Shown piece by piece: positions 1 through 12,425 of a stretch of 64,000 nt of DNA. Positions within the stretch are counted from its first letter, which is position 1. Each line of letters opens with the position of its first letter. Below the pieces are notes generated by a model, which was given only the letters and a program-made list of their open reading frames with translations, was not told where the DNA came from and did not search any database. Source of the stretch: Vespa crabro (Eukaryota; Arthropoda; Insecta; Hymenoptera; Vespidae); contig NC_060961.1 of the NCBI RefSeq assembly GCF_910589235.1, forward strand, positions 4,033,501-4,097,500, written 5' to 3'. A program made the translations under genes and the position numbers.

Positions 1-429
1 CTTTACTATCTTATTATTACTATTGTCTGTTAGTTCGTTCAATGAAAAATAAGAAAGCACACTTTGCGAAAATACTTCGAGAGATCATTCGCGAGAAATT
101 CGTAAATTGATAAAGCCGCTTCGAAGCTATCGGCGAGGCGCGATTGAAATCTTACTCTTCTCGTTGGCGTTGACGAATTCCGGTACAAGGAAAGGCACTT
201 TACCGGACAGACGGCAGTACGCGCTTTGCCTACGTGTACATTCCTCAAGGCGAAAGTGCACGGTAGAACGGACGACTACGGAATCCATTTAGATAAGTAA
301 ACGACTTTGTTAATTAGATTTGTCGAAAGTACAAGAGGGCGGGGAGCAAGCGGAAGGTTTCAAGCGACGTCGAGAATAGAGAAGAAAGAAGACGAGAAAG
401 CGAAATAATCCCTATAGAGACGAGAAACT

Positions 430-432
<3 letters not shown>

Positions 433-488
<56 letters not shown>

Positions 489-489
489 T
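433..489 (+). repeat. (GA)n microsatellite
   Basis: Near-perfect AG dinucleotide run with one AAAG interruption at about 472. GAGA-type proteins and triplex DNA are possible consequences of such tracts; no specific role is shown here. Confidence 0.97.
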
Positions 490-879
490 GAATGTTCCTC
501 GTACGTGTGTGCACGACTTACCTAAGAAAAAAACATACGCTAAAGCACTTTGACAAAGATTTCAAAAGGCAAAGGCTAAGTATGGTCATATGAGAAAGAA
601 AGATGGAGAGAATGAGAAAAAAAGACGGACAAACAGAAAGAGAAGATGCAAGAGAGTGAAAAAGAGAAAGTGAGTGAGAGAGAAAGAGAAAGAGAGAGAG
701 AGAGAGGGGGGGATGGAAATGTTAGAAGAAAAGAGAGTAGAATAAAATGAGCAAAAGTTTTCCGCGATAATTGTCTCGCCTTGAAATACGGGCAGGTCGT
801 TAGAACCTTGGCTCCGTTGTTACATTAAAATTACCTCAGGAACGAAACAAGATGACGACTTGACCTATTTTTTTGTTGA

Positions 880-941
880 CATGACGACGACGACGATGAC
901 GACGACGACGACAACGATGATGACGATGACGATGACGACGC
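880..941 (+). repeat. GAC/GAT trinucleotide repeat
   Basis: Interspersed GAC and GAT triplets with one AAC. It would read as poly-Asp in one frame, but no extended gene frame surrounds it. Confidence 0.92.
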
Positions 942-1753
942 CATTTCGTAATACCCTAAAATTCTTTTTCCCCAAATAATTCGTACCCCCTTTTATATTT
1001 CAACTCACGATTATGCTCAACGAGGACCGTCCCTAACTCAAAAATTTTCTTTTTCCTTTTTCGAAACAACCCGTGAATTTCTCTTCTTTTCTCTCTCCTC
1101 TGTTTTTTTTTCCCCTTCCTTTATTCACCATTCCTCCACTCGTAGCTTTCCTACCTTTGATCTTTTTAATCCGCTCGTAGCTAAGGTCATACCATCATTA
1201 CTTCGCACTCGAAATAATTTCGCACTTTGCATATTCGCCTTTTCGTTAGCACCCCTTTTTCATTCGTATTCGATGGCTTAGACTTATCGCGCATGTAAAA
1301 GCATCAGTCGTTTTATTCATCGGGAAAAATTCATGACGACACATTCATTATTTTTTTCATCGGAATCTAATGAGAAAAATTTTCCAAATGTTATCAGAGA
1401 GACAATTGTTAACAATAAATAGATCGATTTATTTATTAATAAATTGTATGCAATATAAAAGTAAAATATCTATGAAAATTAAATCCTTTATATATGATAA
1501 TTTTATTTAAATTCTAAAGAAACGTCATACGTATCGGGAAGGAGAGATTACGAACGAGAGATATCGTACGATAAATCGTTTCTTCTAAGGATTACAAGTG
1601 AGAGTTCGAGAAAGCTTGATCATAGTTGCGAGAGTATGCGTATTGCAAAAGGACTAAAGGCGTAAGGTGATGCAGGGGCACAAGTAGGCCGCGATAACGG
1701 GAACGTCCTATGATCTCGACCTCGAAATATTTCCTCGAACTTGTCATCCAAGC

Positions 1754-1756
<3 letters not shown>

Positions 1757-1804
<48 letters not shown>
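1757..1804 (+). repeat. (CT)n microsatellite
   Basis: Perfect CT run of 48 bases. Confidence 0.97.
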
Positions 1805-1807
<3 letters not shown>

Positions 1808-2102
1808 GTTCACAGAACAAAGGCGTAAAGGTTGAAAGACGAAAGACGAAAGAGGCGAAAGGAAACGCTCGCTGCACTGTAACAGAGAAAAGATAATGAT
1901 CCCTGTATGGCAGATCTAGTACCACCGATCCTTTTCTTCTCGATATACGTAAATACATATATATTCACGCGTCTCGTTTCTATGTGTGCGAGCTGCAAGA
2001 TTCCAGCTACATGGAAGTAGTTGCCCCTGCAGTTAAGACCTCAGGGTATCAGGTTTCTTCCGATTGTATCATCAAACGGTCTCTGCTCGGTTTCTTCGTC
2101 AT

Positions 2103-2105
<3 letters not shown>

Positions 2106-2135
<30 letters not shown>

Positions 2136-2158
2136 AGAGAGAGAGAGAGAGAAAGAGA
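2106..2158 (+). repeat. (CT)n-(GA)n palindrome
   Basis: A (TC)n run switches at 2134/2135 into (GA)n, giving a perfect palindrome of 18 bases per arm (2117-2152). It can form a hairpin or cruciform. Confidence 0.95.
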
Positions 2159-3655
2159 GAATAGTTGCTTATTTCAGTTCTTCCTTTCTTTCAAGAGAAA
2201 CGGTTACCGTCCCTCTGTTGGCTGCTCCTTTCCCTTTTTTTTCACGCTTCTCCTTTTGCACTCAAGCACCTTTCGCCCTTCCGCGAGTCTCCTGCGTCGT
2301 CGTTTCGGTTTTAAGAAGAGCGCTTAATCCGTAAGGACATCTATGCGAGGAAGAGGGTTATACCACTGCCGGGATACTTTCTCACTTTCTCGAAGTGACG
2401 GGATATTCTTCCTTCCATTATCTTCGCTAAAGTATCGAGAAAGGAGAAAGAAAAAGGAAAGGAAGGAAAGAGAGAAAAAGTAACTATTTCCTTTTCTTTT
2501 TCTTTTTTTTTCTTTTCCCAAAGGATAGGATATAAATGACGATTATCTGATTTAGAAAGTGTTTATAAGACGGAGAAGAAACGATGTGAGATAAAAGTTG
2601 TAGTTTGTTTTTAAAATTTATACGTGATTCAACTTACGAATCGATAATTATATATTATTCTAATAATGATAATGTCAGAGATGATCAGACAACGAGTCTG
2701 ATAAAGTGATTACAAAAAGTACGTTATACGAATAGAAAAATTAATTTTAAAGTGAAAGAGAACGGATAGAAAAATCAAGAAAATTTCATTATGCTTCCAA
2801 GGTATAAATATGTTATATTTTCTTTAATAATTCGTATATACCTAAGTCACGTTCGTTCTTTCACCTCGAAAAAAAAAGAAAACAAAAAAAAGAAAAAAAA
2901 TGATAAAACTTGTTTTTACGTTCGCGTCTACCTCGAAAGATATCGAATAAAGCGATGGACGGATAGGATCAATAACACCTGTGCCATTGGACGGGATTCG
3001 TCCGATTAGGGGACTACGTACGAGCGAGATAAAGATAAAAACGCTTTTTCTTGTCTCGTTGCGTTGTTTCGATTCCATACCGAAGGCTCATGAATTCCAT
3101 ACGTACCACGACTAAATTTTTAGCGTGTCGCTTCTACATAACGCCAGTTCTTCATTTCTTCTTTTTCTTCTTTTTCTGCTTCTATTTGTTTTTCCTCCTT
3201 TCTTTCTTTCTTCCTTTCTTCCGCTCGGTCGTTCTCTTTCTTTTACCAAAGTGAACGAAACTCCCATTCGTATTTGTCGTTTCAACGCAAAGATATGAGA
3301 CCGAGACGACGTTTTGCTCCGTTACTCTTGTTCCATCGTTTTACGGATTTTTTTTTCTTTTTATTTTTTTCTCTTTTTATTTGTTTTCTTTATCTTTTTG
3401 CTTACCAAATGATTTCGTGGCATGTCGTCACGAAAGATTCTGTTAACGCGACGACAAAGAAGGAACGACAAGTCAAAATCTCTAACTCGTGCCAAAAGAC
3501 ATGAATCAGCTATGACAGGCGCAGTCAGCTAGCGTATTAATCTTAGAAACGAACCGTAGAGCAAATTCGGATCCTAGGAATTTTCCATTGAGTCTATGTA
3601 CCATTTCAACTTTCGTGAGAAAAAATTTTACTTTGCTTTGTAAACGTGAAAATTC

Positions 3656-3661
<6 letters not shown>

Positions 3662-3700
<39 letters not shown>
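3662..3700 (+). repeat. (CT)n microsatellite
   Basis: Perfect CT run, followed by TTTTCTCTAG. Confidence 0.95.
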
Positions 3701-3705
<5 letters not shown>

Positions 3706-4109
3706 CTCTAGAAATTTAATTTCATTTTCAACAGGAAACGTTTAGATTTTAAAGTCGACCATGATGGTTACGAAAAATATGAGATACCAAAAGGAGAGAG
3801 CGACAAAAAGAGAGAAAGAGAAAATGACTTTTAAGAACAAAAAAGTCAAGCCAACGAAAACGTATTTAGGACACTAGGAGAAAATTTATTTCGTTCTTGA
3901 CTTAGTAAGCGAAATGAGCTCGATTGCGTTTAATAAACAGAGAGTAAGGAGCCATCTCTGTACTCTCCTAGATTTCGCTCTTCGCAGCCATCGTCGTAAT
4001 CGTTTTGAGGCGGACGTAAACGTAGGAGAACGGCGGAAATCATTGAAATTTATTAAAATTGCGACCAAAAACGAGCACTGTCCTGGTTACCATATGTCCT
4101 TGCACTTTG

Positions 4110-4136
4110 TCTCTCTCTCTCTCTCTCTCTCTCTCT
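4110..4136 (+). repeat. (CT)n microsatellite
   Basis: Perfect CT run of 27 bases. Confidence 0.95.
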
Positions 4137-4622
4137 TATCATCTTCTTCCTCTCGCAGCTTTTTCTCTCTTTCTTCTCGTTGCATGTACGCTCGACGTTA
4201 TACAGAGGCAAAAAGGCAAATGAATACGACTAAAGCGTACATAAATATTCAGCGCCTTACCCCCGTGGTCTCCAGGAATCGCGGTTAAAAGCCTCTATAT
4301 TTAATACGCATAAATCCCCCGTTCGTTCTGAAAAGGATCGAGGGAGGGAACACAGAAGAGAGACGGTTTGCACTTAAAGGAAGTTATAATGGAAAGCTCG
4401 GCCGGGTGTGTCTCGAAAACCTCTTTACTCTTGACGTGACTTTCGATCGTGCATTTGTAAAACGCCTGTGTTTCTGATTGCGAATGCGACAGCAACTGCT
4501 GACATTGATTTTCCCGATGTTGTAACGGCATGTGAGGGTGCCTGTCAAAAAAAGATACATTGGCATTTTATTTTATTAGATATATTTAAAATCGAATCTT
4601 GAAAAGTTTTCTATAGATATAC

Positions 4623-4624
<2 letters not shown>

Positions 4625-4672
<48 letters not shown>

Positions 4673-4676
4673 GTAT
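4625..4676 (+). repeat. (AT)n-(GTAT)n compound microsatellite
   Basis: (AT)n to 4660, then four GTAT units. Confidence 0.95.
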
Positions 4677-4950
4677 ATATCGATTGATTTTTAAACGTCA
4701 GGATAGCTTCGGAAAAATTCTCTTCCCTCGAAAATTGCGTTAAAGGAAATAATTTTTTGTTTAAAGGCATAGAAGCGTTACGACGAATAGATTGTTATTT
4801 ATACATAATCGTCGATTTCTTTTCCACTGTCTAAGAAGAACAGAATATCGGAGAAGGAATAAATATTAAAATCGATCGTATCTTCCGAGGTATTCTTGAA
4901 GATGGATTAAAAAAAGAAAAAGAAAGAGAAGAAGGGAGTAAGGAGATAGA

Positions 4951-4957
<7 letters not shown>

Positions 4958-4991
<34 letters not shown>
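4958..4991 (+). repeat. (GA)n microsatellite
   Basis: Perfect GA run within a longer purine stretch (4905-5004). Confidence 0.95.
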
Positions 4992-4996
<5 letters not shown>

Positions 4997-6419
4997 AAGA
5001 GAGAATGCCTTAGGGAATGTGAAAATTAAAAGGCGTTTCTGATAGAAAATTGTCGCGAGACTTAACGATATTATTGCCAGCTTATCCGAGGTTTCGCGAA
5101 AGACGAGATGGTAGCAGCTCCTCTTCTCTTCTTTCCTTCGCGAAAACCGTAATGGATATCCCATCCCGGAGGTTGATGATCTATTACCGCGAAAATGGGT
5201 CAATTAGTGTCGCTGCCCTCGGGCTATATGGCTCGACCGAAATTTCAGGGTAATTCTGTTGCCCGCTTTAATTATTCGAACGACCATGGAAAGCCGGCAA
5301 GATGAAAGCGATGCGAATGGACGAGGTGACTCGTTTACAAACCGACCACGGCTGTTTCGAGTCATACACTCGCATGCATGCCACGTTACTACGACTTTAT
5401 TCCTATACGACTTTCCATCAACGTTTAAGCGAATGAAAAGTTTTCACCTTTTAAACGAACCTTTTCCTGAATAAAAAATTGTCCTTTTCTAAAGTGTACC
5501 TCTACTTGTACTAATTTCACTTTAAGATAATAAAAGATGTATTGCGACGAAGTTACCTTTCCACGTTGTTGCACTGTCTCAAATAAAAAAGAATTGCCAT
5601 CTCTGGATGGAGCTTCAAGTGCGAAAAGCTTAAAGCTTACATTTTTGACGTGCGACTAATGGCGACCACTCGTAAGAGTAAAAATAGAAAAGACACGGAA
5701 AGAGGGTAAAAGCAAGGGGTGTAACAGAGCCGGAAAATAACGAACGCTCGAGCTGCGATAATGTTGACCCAAAAAACAAAGCGACCATCGAGAGAACGAC
5801 TTCTCTGTTACGTGTCACAGCACCGTTTGCTTTTATGATTTCCCTAATCTTATGACGTTGTCCGCAATTTCTTCTACCACGAAACTTTAATCGTTTCCAT
5901 GACTCACTGGATGAAAACTGTGTGGTATAAGTATTGTTTGGAGAGTTACGTAAATTAGAAGTTGAGAAAATAGACGAAATAATCATTTCGCATACGGGAG
6001 GTTTTGGACTAGAAGAAAATAATGGAAAACTTCTTGTCATTTCGATGGTAATCTTTCAAGTACACAATTTCCAATACCGCAACGAATCGTCTTGGGACTA
6101 AAGATCGACCGCGTTTCTAATATCTTCAAACTACGGACACGGTTACATTTACGTTATAACGGCAGGTGTGAAGCTTTCCTACTTGGTCGTGTCGATAGAG
6201 GAAGGTTAATTATCCTGAATTGTATTCGCGTGAAATATGAGACTAGTAGACCGTTAGACGTATTGTGGTCGTAAACCACGAGAATGAGATCGTAGTGCGT
6301 TGTTCCGCGACGGTTCTTTAGATATTTATTATATACGACGTCGAATAAATTACAAAGTAAAAAAAAAGAAGATAGAACGGAAGTATGAAAACATTGCATC
6401 ACGAGTCTTGGCTATCGTA

Positions 6420-6441
6420 GATATATATATATATATATATT
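6420..6441 (+). repeat. (AT)n microsatellite
   Basis: Perfect AT run, followed by a T-rich stretch. Confidence 0.92.
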
Positions 6442-6864
6442 TCTATTTGTTTTTTTTTTCTATTATAAATAATCGTAAAAGAGAAATGAATATTTTGAAA
6501 ATATATAAAATACATATAAATATTTATACGGCAGAAAGATCACATGTTTTCGTAGTGATAGAGTTAAATGTTTAAATTCTGTGTGGATAATGAAATTGTT
6601 CGAAAGGTGTGCCTTGAACAGCGTATTAAAGTATTCGCCAATATTGTTGTACATAAGTTCATCCTTCGTAAAGCATTCTAATTGCCGCACTTTTTTTCCG
6701 CCATTTCCCCATTCCACCCTTTTCAACTTCATACCAAGAAGATGCGTGTCTTTGGAACGTTTATCATGACGCTTGTGTTTTTAACCTAAGTACCCATATA
6801 TATACGTATTAATTTACGTATGTGTTCGTATCTATATACGTATATATGTACAATATAGAATGTG

Positions 6865-7015
6865 TTTGCTGTCGACCGTGCATACGATCGCCACGATCTC
6901 ACACACGCCTCTCACGTGACTAAACTCACATTAGCTCGGTCTAAGCCGCTGTATATTAGCGGCGACGTATCGCACGATAATTTAAGTGATTTGCACGTGC
7001 ATCAACGTTGCCTCT
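6865..7015. promoter_or_regulatory. Candidate regulatory patch with two E-boxes
   Basis: CACGTG occurs at 6913-6918 and again at 6994-6999 (inside the palindrome GCACGTGC), the site of bHLH proteins. Between them GCCGCT (6945-6950) and AGCGGC (6958-6963) form a perfect stem with a 7-base loop. Composition is more balanced than the TA-rich flanks. Confidence 0.25.
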
Positions 7016-7118
7016 TTCTTTTTCGAGTTACATAAAGATTTCATAAATCGATCTACCGGATTCTCAGTAGGAAAAGACTTTAAACTTTAGGATAAGATTG
7101 ATTCGTTTACATCTATTT

Positions 7119-7142
7119 TATATATATATATATATATATATG
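7119..7142 (+). repeat. (TA)n microsatellite
   Basis: Perfect TA run of 24 bases. Confidence 0.92.
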
Positions 7143-7369
7143 TTCGTATATTCTAATTTTCATCGTTTGAATTGATGGAGAAAAATAAATGACAAGTTTT
7201 TATTGATATTTTCATAGTGACAACGTAAAATAATTACCCTCATTTTTGTACCATGAATTTTAATACACTATATATCCTTATCACCAACCTCATCATTCTC
7301 TTTCATCTCGGTGTAAAAGTCTGAACGCGAATTAGTCTGCTTTTAAGATTATTGTAGACATGATAGAGT

Positions 7370-7720
7370 CTTTGTCGTTTCGCGAGAGCCAACACTTTGA
7401 ATACGTCAAAAGCGTCGAGTGCAATAATATTTCTCTTCTACCGGTTGGTGCACCGCCATCACCAAGTATATCGCTCTATTAAGACGTACTTTCTCATTAA
7501 GAAGTTTCATGCCATTCGCCATTAAAATGCCAGCGAGTGGCGTATGTGAGACTCGTACTTACGTGCCGTTCGTCAATAAATTCATAACACTTGCGCTATA
7601 AATAATGATATTCTCTCTTAAATACCAAGGGCCACTTTTCTTTTAATCGCTTTCAACCGGTGCAACCAGCATGAGACGGAAAGGTAATTGCATTAAGCTT
7701 GATTTGTTTGCTCTTAACGT
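7370..7720. promoter_or_regulatory. Candidate regulatory patch, balanced composition
   Basis: A non-repetitive stretch without open frames, containing AT-rich homeodomain-type words (CAATAAATTCATAA near 7574, GCTATAAATAATGATA near 7595) and AATTGCATTAAG (7686-7697), a 12-base word also present at 11077-11088. No transcript evidence. Confidence 0.22.
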
Positions 7721-8616
7721 CGCTGTAAAATTTTTAAATTCTTTTTTACATTATTTCGGAACAAGACCAAACGACTAAATTAAACGATGTACTTCGACAA
7801 AATGAAAAAATCGATTTCACATCAATCGTATTTCGCCATATATCTATAATATATTTTTATTCTTATTCTCTCTTTCAAATAAAAAACGTCTAATCATGCG
7901 AGGACCTCAAAAAGATACCCGCATTTGGAATTAAAGCCATAATACGGAAAGATACAAGTTGTAGATCCAACCGAAATTGCTGTGTACCTTACAGCATCCC
8001 ATGGGGCAGCTCTGAGAAAGGAAGGCGCATGCATATAAAGTGCGGCAAGGATACACGCGAGCGACGAAGAGGAAGAGAAGTATAAGCCTCGCTTGCCAGA
8101 AATTGTGTTTATATCAAGGCATAAAGAACCTTGCGAAACGTGCACATACTCTAAGGGATGGAAACTAACTCAACGAAACTTAACGCATCCTTTATAAAAA
8201 CAAGTTGTTTTTTTTTTTTTTCAATACATTTGAAAATCTTTCATTTGATCCATATATCATCTTTATATATTTTTTATTTAAATCAGTACAAATTTAATTT
8301 TAATTATTTATTAATAACAATGATAATGAGTGTGTATTGACTTTAAAAACAGATTCTTCAACGTCTTGCCGATTTATATTGAGAAACTTTGGATACATAT
8401 AATTAATCGTTTAAATACGCAATAGTTAAACAATGGAAAAGCTATAATATTATCTATAGACCATAATTTGATACCTATATCGAATTATTTTAGCAGTACT
8501 AATGTTGGCCTTCGCCGATATAGAACGATTTAATAATTTGCTCTTCGTTCCTCAGTGAGCTGATTCTGCACACTAAACCTTTACAGTTATAATAATCTCA
8601 GTAATTGTATAAACGC

Positions 8617-8617
<1 letters not shown>

Positions 8618-8648
<31 letters not shown>
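8618..8648 (+). repeat. (AT)n microsatellite
   Basis: Perfect run ending in ACACAC. Confidence 0.94.
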
Positions 8649-8654
<6 letters not shown>

Positions 8655-8966
8655 TCTTATTCAGTTATTATGCTCCGAATATGCAATATTAGTTAGGATG
8701 TTGGCTATAATAATAATCGCGTTCAATGATTCGATAAATAACGAAATCATTAATGCATCGTACGTTCTCTTTCTTTCTTATATTTATCTTTCTATTTGAT
8801 TATGATAAATGCATTATGTCTTTTATGTATATACGTATATATACCTACTTCAGCTTATATATTAATATGTTAAAATGTAACTTATTTAGTCTATTAAATT
8901 GTAACTTTATAAATTATTTAACTTACACAGCTTTTTACTTACATTTGATTAATATAATAAACATTG

Positions 8967-9018
8967 CTTCTTCTTCTTCTTCTTCTTCTTCTTCTTCTTC
9001 TTCTTCTTCTTCTTCTTC
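8967..9018 (+). repeat. (CTT)n trinucleotide repeat
   Basis: About 17 perfect CTT units; poly-Ser in one frame, but without a gene context. Confidence 0.96.
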
Positions 9019-10969
9019 GTTCTTTCATTTTCATTTGTTCATTTACAAACCCATCCGATAAACAATACGGCGGCGTGCACGGTGTATTGGATAAGAAAGC
9101 GTAGAAAGAAACAGAAGAAATCTTTTCCTTTTCGTGCGGATTCGTTCGCTTGAATGATATTTATGAGAAAGATACCCTCTACAAACAGTCAATCACCACC
9201 ATAGATCGATACGAAGGGTGTCTTTCGTACTAAAGACAATCCGTACGGACGCAAATATACTCATTGTCTTCTCCTGCTAGTTCTTCCTCTCATCCTCTTC
9301 CTCGTTGTCATCTCGTCGGAATAACCAAGAAGAAAGATCCCTCGTCAATTTACTCTCTAGCAATACTATTCCCGTCGCGATCCCTTCCCGTTTCGAACGA
9401 TATTCCGATGGGGAATAAAGAGAAGAAAAGAGAGCCCGCGGTGCCCGCCAGGAGGCCTTTGATTTTTACGACGTAACAATGAGCGACGAAGTGAAAGAGT
9501 CCTCTTCGAAATTAGCTTCTGATAGATATCACTATGCGATATCATTCTACTTTATTTTCTTTATTTTTTTCTTCCTTTCTTTCTATTTATTCCTTATTCC
9601 TGTCATTTTCACTTCGATATATTGGCAAAAATTAATTTCTTTTTATGAAAGGTTTATTTATATAAGATTTTATATAACAAGACTAATTGGATAATAGAAA
9701 AATAAATATTACGATGTAAGAGAATATAATGAAAATGTCTATGTAATAATTGTTTAACGCTTCGTAACGTTATGCTCGAATAAAAAAAAATCAATTTTCA
9801 TTTTACATTAAATTCCATGAAATTAAATAATAAATTTAAACATTTATATACGCATTTTTACTCGCTCGTTTATCCGTACCGTCGTCACTCGTACGATGCT
9901 TACTACGTTCTGAATTCGATAGAGAATAATATCTGAAGATAAGAAACATTGTAACAGAGAAAGGTCATACAGCGAAGAATGAATCACCGAAGAGCTATTG
10001 GTTTTTATCTCATTTCCCTTGTGTAACAGTTGTTTATATCCTGTCGTCGTTTTCGTGTTTGTTATTGTTCCTTTCTTTAATGAATCCGAAACGGGAAAGG
10101 ACGAAAAACGAGAAAGAAGAAAAACAATAAAATACACGGCAGACTTATAGGATAGAAAATATAATTATTGAGATTTTTTTTAAATAGGTATGATAATTAC
10201 ATCTTAGATTTAAGAAATAATATATCTAATTAATTTGATATGTATATTTAAATTTATATATATTTTTAATATGATATAATTAATATTATTAATATAATTT
10301 ATATTTAATTTTATATATAATTTTACATGTAATTTTAAAAAATAAGGAACAAAATTTGCGTGTAAAACGATTGCGATCGCGAAGAATTATTTTTTCTAAA
10401 ACAAATTGTTCCTCGTATCTTTCTCATTCCACACTCGACCATTTTTCTTTCCTTTTCTAAATGTTTTTTCTCTTTTGCTCGGTTTTACAAGTATTTTCAT
10501 GCCTCTCGTTGACCCCTCCTACCGGATATTCGAGCGAAAGAAAAAAAGAAGAGAAAGAGGAAAAGAAATAAAGAGATAGGAGCGCATTACGTAAAGAGGT
10601 GAAACGCAAGCCGAGAGATAGCAAGATACTTTTGTGATATGCGAGCATTGTGAATGAGCGTGCAAGATGGAGAATCTCGCTTGCACGCGTCACTTCATTA
10701 AAAAGCTTTTTCCCCTTTCGATCGATATTTTAAAATAATCACGATTAACAATTTTCGTTTAAATTTGATTTTTCTCATTAATTAATTGCTAGATAGATGG
10801 TCACTATTTATTACCTGTATATTTGATCTTTTCTTTTCCGAATTATTTCGATAAATCCCCACACTTATACCTGTTACCCTCTTTATTATAATTATTAGAT
10901 TAAAGATCGATATCTCGAAGTAAAAGAGAAAAACGTGGGAATATCAAAAGGAAAAGGGTGACGCGAATG

Positions 10970-11460
10970 TACGATAGGCGAGAGAAAGAGAAAAGGACGT
11001 ACCCTGACGTCGTACCGAGCTATGGAGACGTAGAACGGGAAGGAGAATACAATGCCGCGCATTACGTAATTAAATCAATTGCATTAAGGACATAGTAGAA
11101 GCGCGTTGCCCTTAGCTGCGAACGTACTGCCTCGTCATCGTTCGAGATGGACGTTGTCGGTGGCGATCCGACAAGGGCGATTCCGGCCCTTGAAGCCGCT
11201 TCGTTCCTAAGTAGTCAGCAGATGTTACAAAAGTTTAATGACTAACGGCGAGACGAGTGGGTGCCGCGTGCGTGCATACTGTGTACGCGTATGTGTGATT
11301 ATGTTAGTATCTGTATATGTATCTGTGTCTGGATATATGCGATTGTGTGTGTTGATACGTACGAGCTGCAGTCACTGCGTAACCGCATAATTGAGATTAA
11401 GTGACACACGCCTGCTAGTTCGTGCACCCTACTATGCGACGCGACGAATTGTCTTTGTGA
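10970..11460. promoter_or_regulatory. Candidate conserved non-coding block (homeodomain-like sites and stem-loops)
   Basis: A balanced-composition island in AT-rich surroundings with no simple repeat before about 11250. It holds the perfect palindrome ATTACGTAAT (11061-11070), then AATTGCATTAAG (11077-11088), then two perfect stem-loops that share bases: TTGTCGG/CCGACAA (11154-11160 with 11168-11174) and AAGGGC/GCCCTT (11173-11178 with 11186-11191), each with a 7-base loop. There is no long open frame. The GT-rich stretch 11250-11350 closes it. Inference: an enhancer or structured non-coding RNA exon. Conservation cannot be tested here. Confidence 0.35.
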
Positions 11461-11870
11461 ATATGCTGCTTATCGTAACCTTCATTTTTCCATTAATAAT
11501 TTTATTCTCATTTTTAAAAGCGAAATGTTACGAGTACACTTAGAAATTAAAAACGCTATTGTATTATATAAACGAGAATTAAAAACGCTATATAAAACAA
11601 TATAGACGAGGTGTTATTATACGAGATATTGATTTTCTATTATCTTAAAATTTTATATAAAATATAATTATAATATTTCTTAAAAGAAGCAGAGATTGAC
11701 GTTTAAAAAAATTCGATGAAGTCTTAAAGGAAGAACATGAAATATCGAACGAGACGATATGTAAATGGTCCTTATCCAAAAACTTCTCGCGTGAGCAACA
11801 TTGTCGATCGAGATTGCAAATCGAAGAAAAAGAAAAGGAGGAACAGTCGAAAAAACAAAGAGAGATAGAT

Positions 11871-11876
<6 letters not shown>

Positions 11877-11928
<52 letters not shown>
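11877..11928 (+). repeat. (GA)n microsatellite
   Basis: Perfect GA run preceded by GATA tetramers (11865-11875). Confidence 0.96.
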
Positions 11929-11933
<5 letters not shown>

Positions 11934-12287
11934 AAGAAAGAAAAGAGCAAAGGATAAAGAATGGAAAGGCAGATAGCGATGCGTCGCGGCGACTTCTTCT
12001 GACACACCCCAAAGCAACGAGATAGAAGAAGGTGGCCGCGAATAACGGCCATTTCTGCCCGTATCGAGACGCGCTTAATCACAGGCGATACTTAATCAAA
12101 AGTACCAGTCGTATGGGGTACGGCCTCCTCCGGGATTGAGATACGCAACGATCGTTTCGTTTTGTTGCGAGTATGTGCTCGGTGGCTCTTGCTGTCTGTC
12201 CGTTCAACGACGAGAGGAAAAAGATGCGAAGGAAGGAGGGCTCCCGCACCTTTCTCTTTCTTATTCTCTTTAGGAGGAGGAGCAGAA

Positions 12288-12322
<35 letters not shown>

Positions 12323-12331
12323 AAGAGAGAG
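12288..12331 (+). repeat. (GA)n microsatellite
   Basis: GA run with single A and G interruptions. Confidence 0.93.
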
Positions 12332-12382
12332 TAGAAAAAAATGATGAGAGAAAAAGCCAAAGAGAGAAATGAATGCGAAATA

Positions 12383-12390
12383 CAGAGAGG

Positions 12391-12424
<34 letters not shown>
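12383..12424 (+). repeat. (GA)n microsatellite
   Basis: GA run with GGGAGGG interruptions at its start; same orientation as the tract 52 bases upstream. Confidence 0.93.

Positions 12425-12425
<1 letters not shown>

Larger units (their letters stand above)
1..4990. other. Non-coding, rich in purine/pyrimidine repeats
   Basis: No supported gene. The main contents are (GA)n at 433-489, a purine-rich stretch 590-760 ending in G7 (706-712), GAC/GAT triplets at 880-941, (CT)n at 1757-1804, a CT/GA palindrome at 2106-2158, mixed purine then pyrimidine runs at 2436-2520, pyrimidine stretches at 3150-3240 and 3345-3400, (CT)n at 3662-3700 and 4110-4136, (AT)n/(GTAT)n at 4625-4676 and (GA)n at 4958-4991. 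The frames seen here are repeat translations (Ser-Leu, Arg-Glu) or short chance frames. Confidence 0.6.
4992..10969. other. Non-coding, AT-rich, few GA/CT repeats
   Basis: No supported gene. Repeats are mainly (AT)n at 6420-6441, 7119-7142 and 8618-8648 and (CTT)n at 8967-9018. 5050-5470 is more balanced and carries the palindrome GCATGCATGC (5372-5381). 5640-6300 is unremarkable. 9060-9480 is moderately GC-rich with purine/pyrimidine bias. 10150-10340 is almost pure AT spacer. Confidence 0.6.
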
